A stretch of DNA of 36,119 bases from Bacillota bacterium (GTDB taxonomy: Bacteria; Bacillota; Sulfobacillia; Sulfobacillales; Sulfobacillaceae). The notes beneath the pieces are model-generated. The model was not told the origin of the DNA. It saw only the letters and a list, made by a program, of their open reading frames with translations, and did no database searches. Positions 32,378-36,119 of this stretch are shown piece after piece. The stretch's first letter is position 1. The number at the start of each line of letters is the position of its first letter. The DNA lies in assembly GCA_021821465.1 (NCBI GenBank), contig JAKACM010000043.1, forward strand, positions 1-36,119, in the 5' to 3' direction. The position numbers were made by a program, and so were the translations under genes.

Positions 32378-33544
32378 ATGGTTCGATTCGAGTCTGTCAC
32401 GAGTTTTTTTCAAGCACACGGACAACTCCGGCGCTCCCAGCGTACCACCCTGGCCGCATGAGTCTGGGCGGTCTTGTCTCAACAATTGCTGGGCATTGCT
32501 AAAATCGGTCGACAACGGGCCATGGCCAAGCGGACGACGGCAAAGCCTGCAATTAAGCGGGTGGACCGGTTTTTGGGGAATTTACGCATCCATAGGATCA
32601 GAGCCCAAAAAGATTTGATTCACTACGTGTTGGGGAATATGCGAGAAGCCTTGATTACCCTGGATTGGACGGATCCGCAGGATGGGATTCATCAGATTCT
32701 CTCCTGGAATTGGCGCACGCATGGACGAGCTCTTCCTTTAGCTGGGGTCACGGTGCGGAAAGATCGCCTCGCTGACCGCCAGCGTGCTATCGAAATCGCT
32801 CTCCTGAAACGGGTCGCGGGGCTATGGCCCCGCTCCTGTCATCCCATTGTGTTGGCGGATCGGGGATTTGGTGCCCAGGAGATCTTTGAAGCCTTGGATG
32901 CCTTAGGCTGGGATGGGATCATTCGTGTCAAAGGATCGACCCCTATCGAAATCCGCCCCGGGGTTTGGCGGCCTCTTCTGCTCTGCGCAAAAAGTCGGCC
33001 GGTATTGCGGGACTTATTGTCCGTCCGGTATGGCAAATCTTACGGGAAACAAGCCTACCAACTCCGCATAGTGGTGTGGACGCAAAAAGGGTATCTCGAT
33101 CCCTGGTATTTGGCCGTCTCAGCGGGACTTTCGGCCACGACGTGGCCGGCACCATGGATCACCGCGGCCTATGGTCAGCGGTTTACCACGGAAGAATGCT
33201 TTCGCGACGAAAAAAATGATGTGTACGAAGGATTTCAACTCGATGGGGTCCAATGAGGCACCCCTGAGCGTGGGGATCGCCTGCTGTGGGTGTTTGCTTG
33301 GGCCTATTACGAGTTGAATGTCGGCGAATGGGCCAGGGAACGCCTCGGTAACGATCGGGAATGGCGCGCCAATACTGTCACCACTCATCGCACGCACGCC
33401 TTGTGGTGTCTCGGTTCGTGGGGATTCGAGAAAGGACAGTGGGTCTGGCGCACATTATGGCGCTATCAAACGGACTTTCGCCGGAAAATTCCTGCACTGA
33501 TCCCCACCCGTATGGAGCGGAGTATGGGAGATGTGATCACCTAA
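32378..33544 (+). pseudogene. IS4-family transposase with two in-frame TGA codons
   Basis: The ATG at 32378 follows AAGGAGG. One frame runs to 33544 (389 codons) but is broken by TGA at 32459-32461 and TGA at 33254-33256. It encodes the DDE core of IS4-type enzymes: ALITLDWTDPQDG (first D), LPLAGVTVRK, VLADRGFGAQEIFEALDALG (second D) and FTTEECFRDEKND (the catalytic Glu with the Y/R-E-K type signature). The C-terminal LLWVFAWAYYELNVGEWA is after the second stop. Apart from the two stops the frame is complete, so decay is recent. Terminal repeats could not be fixed. Confidence 0.85.
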
Positions 33545-33593
33545 CGGGTTCCTTCTCGTTTCCCCACCAATTCTGAACAGCCGTCTGCGTGCT

Positions 33594-34729
33594 TCATTGG
33601 GACGGGATGCATTTTTTTACAGAAATCTGCATCTCGGGTATGTCCTGGGCTTTGCGTGTCGTCCCCGCCTCGTGCCGGGGCGGCGGAAGATGATGGAAGG
33701 ACGCGGCGTGGCTGATCGCCGCGATCGGGGCAGGGATCGGCGGCAAAAAATTCCTGCCCAGTGGGCGTAGAACCCTCGTGATTACCAAAAACTGGGGAGC
33801 AGTTAGGGTGCGGCCTCCTGCCGCATTGAGCCAGTCCCCTTCACAGTACCGACACACCTGTTGGTACTCGCGTTTTTCAGGATCTAAAATGAAGACTTTG
33901 ACCCCCTGCACCCATTCCCGCAAAAGCATCATAATGGCCGCATAGGTCTTGTCGCCTCCGCTCGGTGCCGGAATGGTCATGTTCTTATTGATTAGTCCGG
34001 CGGCGGGCGGATCCCATCGGTCAATCAACACAATTTCCTCATGGCCCGGGTCTCCGGCAGTGCCTATCAGGATGCCATGGCCGTGATTGATACCTTTGGA
34101 GGTAAAAGACAGGGCAGCCGCCACGGTGTTCACAGGCAATTGAAACGGTGTCTGGTCTCGGAGGTCATCCGGAAACAGTCCCCATGGGCCGACCGCGTGT
34201 AGCCCTGTTCTTGTCTAAAGGATAAAGTGCGAGCCCGCATTCCGACAGCGGATAATGCCGTTTCAACACGCTTGGCCCGCCGTTCACCATCCTTGGCGTT
34301 GTCGGCACTCACCAGCAGGAAAACTCCGACGGTAAAGAGACGGTGTTGGTCGGTGTCCAAGGACCGTAACAGGGATCGGGCATCCTGCACTTGGCTTTCG
34401 GCGCGTTGTTTGGCTAAAGCTGTTTGGCCGGGTACGGCGAGACTGCCCTCCAATTGCCCAATCGCACGATTTAACGCTTGGGTGACTTGGCTCGAATCGG
34501 TAGGGATCGCGTGAAACGCCAGGGTCACGCCCTCCAGATTGGCGGCCCGGCTGAGCCAGGACGGACCCACACTCGGCGGAAAATTGACGATGGCATAGAC
34601 GCGGGACCATTGGGTCCCGATCTGGACGCTATGCGGTTGAAAACTCAGGGCTTGGGGACTAAAGGCATTGCGGAGAGCATTGCCGGCAGTCGGGTCTTGC
34701 GAGATGGATGGGCGCTTGATTAGTGGCAT
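33594..34729 (-). pseudogene. VirB4-like conjugation ATPase, frameshifted and truncated
   Basis: The ATG at 34729 has GGAG 8 bases upstream. The first frame runs to 34130 (SVQIGTQWSRVYAIVNFPPS, VTLAFHAIPTD, LFTVGVFLLVSADN). The homologous reading then shifts frame near 34200, giving GPWGLFPDDL, LPVNTVAAALSFTSKG, the P-loop region TIPAPSGGDKTYAAIMMLL and VFILDPEKREYQQVCRYCEG. This is the order of VirB4 proteins, which power type IV secretion. The P-loop is altered (A and D where glycines are usual). Similarity fades at about 33800, so most of the ATPase domain is missing. A shift plus a truncation makes it non-functional. Confidence 0.8.
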
Positions 34730-34754
34730 ATCGCACACTCCTTTCACTTAAAAC

Positions 34755-34783
34755 AAAAAAACCCCCGCCATTGCGGGCGAGGG
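34755..34783 (-). terminator. intrinsic terminator within the conjugation operon
   Basis: On the minus strand CCCTCGCC and GGCGGGGG form an 8-bp stem with one G-T pair and a 6-nt loop, followed by seven Ts (34761-34755). It lies 12 bases after the stop of the 234-residue gene and only about 25 bases before the VirB4-like start, so it would limit expression of the ATPase. Confidence 0.75.
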
Positions 34784-34795
34784 TGAACAAGTGAC

Positions 34796-35500
34796 CTAGG
34801 GGTTGAGGTTGTGCACGGCAGCGGCATAACGGGTGGGCAACCGCAACACGTCCGGAATCGGTTCGGTGGCCGCCTTGTCCGCCTGAAACGTCAAAAATAA
34901 GAGTTCTCGCCAGGCGAGGTCATCCATCACATGCGTTTGCATCCCCCGTGCCCGGTTAAAATCCGTAGACAGTTGCGGCAGAAATGTCTGGTGTTCGGCC
35001 ACGGCATCCGATCCTTGACGCGTGAGCAGTAGGTAATATCGGCGTTCAACGGTCGAGCCGGATCGGACCAGGTTGCGAACAAAACCTAAGTACTCTTGCA
35101 ACAACGCGCGGCGGCGGCTATTGGATTGCTTCAAGAGGGTATCCAGGTGCCCCAGGTAGGCATCCAGATCCACGGGCCGGTAGATCGACACCCATTCCCA
35201 CGGGACGGGAATCCCGTTCAAGGCCTCCTGCACCGCTTGAATGATGTGGCCTTTTTCCGTATCGGATTGGAGATCCAAATTGATGGGGGCAATACTGAGG
35301 CCTCCGACTACGGCCCCATCGGGACGCATCAAGCATCCCTGCTGTAAATCGGCTAGCGGGATCCACGTTTGGACCGTGGGATTTGTCGCGGGCTTCTTTC
35401 CCTGTAGCGTTTTAATGGCTTGAGGGAAAAGAGAAGTCCCGGCCTTGTTGACCGGGGCTTGCGGGTTCTCGGTATGCTTTGTGGGCCATCGTAAGGCCAT
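34796..35500 (-). CDS. VirB4 N-terminal-like (TraC/TrsD-type) conjugation protein
   Basis: 234 residues from the ATG at 35500, chosen because AGGAGG lies 7 bases upstream (an ATG at 35506 is too close). The core reads TVQTWIPLADLQQGCLMRPD, GAVVGGLSIAPINLDLQ, then SDTEKGHIIQAVQEALNGIP and RRALLQEYLGFVRNLV. This resembles the N-terminal domain found before or beside VirB4 ATPases in Firmicute conjugative elements. There is no P-loop. It follows PrgI by 11 bases and precedes the VirB4-like pseudogene, the usual order of such operons. It probably sits at the membrane-side base of the secretion channel. Confidence 0.7.
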   Translation of the reverse strand: MALRWPTKHTENPQAPVNKAGTSLFPQAIKTLQGKKPATNPTVQTWIPLADLQQGCLMRPDGAVVGGLSIAPINLDLQSDTEKGHIIQAVQEALNGIPVPWEWVSIYRPVDLDAYLGHLDTLLKQSNSRRRALLQEYLGFVRNLVRSGSTVERRYYLLLTRQGSDAVAEHQTFLPQLSTDFNRARGMQTHVMDDLAWRELLFLTFQADKAATEPIPDVLRLPTRYAAAVHNLNP

Positions 35501-35511
35501 TGTCATCCCTC

Positions 35512-35823
35512 CTAATAGTCATCCCGGCTCCAATCGTAGAGATAGCGCCGGGGCTTGGTGTAAAACGTCTTCATGGCAATCAGGAAATCCAGCAAACGAC
35601 TGCCATCTGGCAGGGGCCGGACGAGAAAATAGGCCATTCCGAGGCATAGCACACCCGGAATGACTTGTACGAGCAACCCCGCATGCATTAAGTGGCTTCC
35701 GGTAAACCAGGCTCCCCCGCAAGCCGTTCCCATGAACAGAGTCCGGATCTCCTGCCATCCTATTCCTAAAAAAAATTCATAGCGTTGTGTAATGCGGCGG
35801 GGGATGAGATAACGTTGGCTCAT
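35512..35823 (-). CDS. PrgI family conjugation membrane protein
   Basis: 103 residues; GAGGTGG lies 7 bases before the ATG, which overlaps the stop of the upstream small gene (ATGA). The sequence RYLIPRRITQRYEFFLGIGW is followed by two membrane segments, about residues 28-48 (FMGTACGGAWFTGSHLMHAG) and 50-68 (LVQVIPGVLCLGMAYFLV), and then a C-terminal FYTKPRRYLYDWSRDDY tail. This matches the small two-span PrgI/VirB3-like inner-membrane components of Gram-positive type IV secretion. The neighbours fit: a VirB4-N-like gene and a VirB4-like gene downstream. Confidence 0.85.
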   Translation of the reverse strand: MSQRYLIPRRITQRYEFFLGIGWQEIRTLFMGTACGGAWFTGSHLMHAGLLVQVIPGVLCLGMAYFLVRPLPDGSRLLDFLIAMKTFYTKPRRYLYDWSRDDY

Positions 35824-36119
35824 TCTAATTCCACCTCATTTTGTTTCTGACTTGGTGGCTCACACAATTCACGGCGGGGTAAACGAAGACTAAAAAATCC
35901 CGGAATAACAGATTCAGACCATGCACCACATTCTGGGCATTGCCTGGCTCCCTCATACCGTTGCTTGGCTTCTTGGATGGCGGCCTTTACCCCATACGCG
36001 CTAACTTAAGGGGAGGTATCGTACTGAAGACGTCGTTTCCGGGGTCGTTCATGGAGATGTCGTTTCCCATGTTGAGTGGGTCGCCTCCAGTCCTGGATAT
36101 CGAGAAATCCTGGCACGAG
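35820..36119 (-). pseudogene. small CPxC-containing protein of the conjugation operon, 5' broken or partial
   Basis: The frame ends at TGA 35820-35822, overlapping the PrgI ATG. It encodes KAAIQEAKQRYEGARQCPEC, GAW, then SVIPGFFSLRLPRREL, with one CPEC knuckle. There is no start codon with a ribosome binding site. In the same frame a TAA lies at 36006-36008, and beyond it the frame stays open to the window edge (basic: HLHERPRKRRLQYDTSP). Either a longer gene carries a nonsense codon, or its 5' end was replaced; the sequence at 35991-36010 resembles the end of the IS21-like relic. Confidence 0.45.

Noticed and set aside
32378..33544. TGA read as Trp as a general genetic-code change
   Set aside because: TGA also ends normal genes here (for example at 1185-1187 and 28.8-36 kb neighbours), and the other relic has a TAA stop, so ordinary nonsense mutation explains the pattern better.
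1..36119. CRISPR arrays, tRNA and rRNA genes
   Set aside because: No regularly spaced direct repeats, no cloverleaf-like sequence with a CCA end and no rRNA-like sequence were seen on either strand.
36011..36119. Plus-strand open frame at the right edge, with GGGGAGG near 36010 and an ATG at 36051
   Set aside because: Only about 23 codons are visible from the ATG, with no recognisable domain; the minus-strand frame of the CPxC gene is equally open here.

Overview
The window looks like a piece of chromosome from an acidophilic, Gram-positive bacterium of the Sulfobacillus type. This is an inference. It rests on two unrelated families of secreted acid-active peptidase (S53 sedolisin and G1 glutamic peptidase), very large Ser/Thr-rich exported proteins that are almost free of cysteine, strong AGGAGG-type ribosome binding sites that often serve TTG or GTG starts, and a Firmicute-type conjugation operon (PrgI and VirB4). 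No rRNA, tRNA or CRISPR array is visible.

Layout. 1-2366: a possible small RNA unit, then two overlapping minus-strand genes for a secreted protein and a membrane-anchored protein. 2690-5861: mobile-element debris: a truncated sigma-70 gene, an IS21-like relic with recognisable inverted repeats, and an IS1634-like transposase remnant. Set into this debris is an intact gene with a nucleoside-diphosphate-kinase-like domain plus a small partner. 6218-7702: a three-gene operon led by a HEPN protein with an Rx4H ribonuclease motif. 8579-9550: a YtrA-type GntR regulator and a non-coding stretch with three DnaA boxes. 9551-27685: a secretome island, all on the minus strand. In transcription order it holds giant exported Ig-like protein 3; RHH regulator 2 and giant protein 2; a TPR glycosyltransferase; RHH regulator 1 and giant protein 1; an S53 peptidase with an inserted Ig-like domain and four IPT/TIG repeats; and a small secreted protein. 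28738-28998: a candidate type I toxin-antitoxin locus, made of a 27-residue hydrophobic peptide and a fully overlapping antisense RNA. 29208-29768: a serine recombinase. 29859-31527: a G1 peptidase and a small secreted protein. 31821-36119: more debris (an ISAzo13/resolvase chimera and an IS4-like transposase with two in-frame stops), then a decaying conjugation operon.

How the parts may work together. The centre appears to build and tailor the cell surface. Two RHH-plus-giant-protein cassettes share a conserved N-terminal module and a conserved upstream block, and a cytoplasmic GT2 glycosyltransferase sits between them as a plausible modifier of the Ser/Thr-rich products. The peptidases could mature or degrade extracellular protein at low pH. 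The flanks are mobile and decaying, and carry the candidates for defence or toxin functions (HEPN, NDPK-like protein, small peptide toxin). The most promising undescribed items are the antisense/peptide pair at 28.8 kb, the paired RHH-giant protein cassettes with their glycosyltransferase, and the HEPN and NDPK-like genes between transposon scars.
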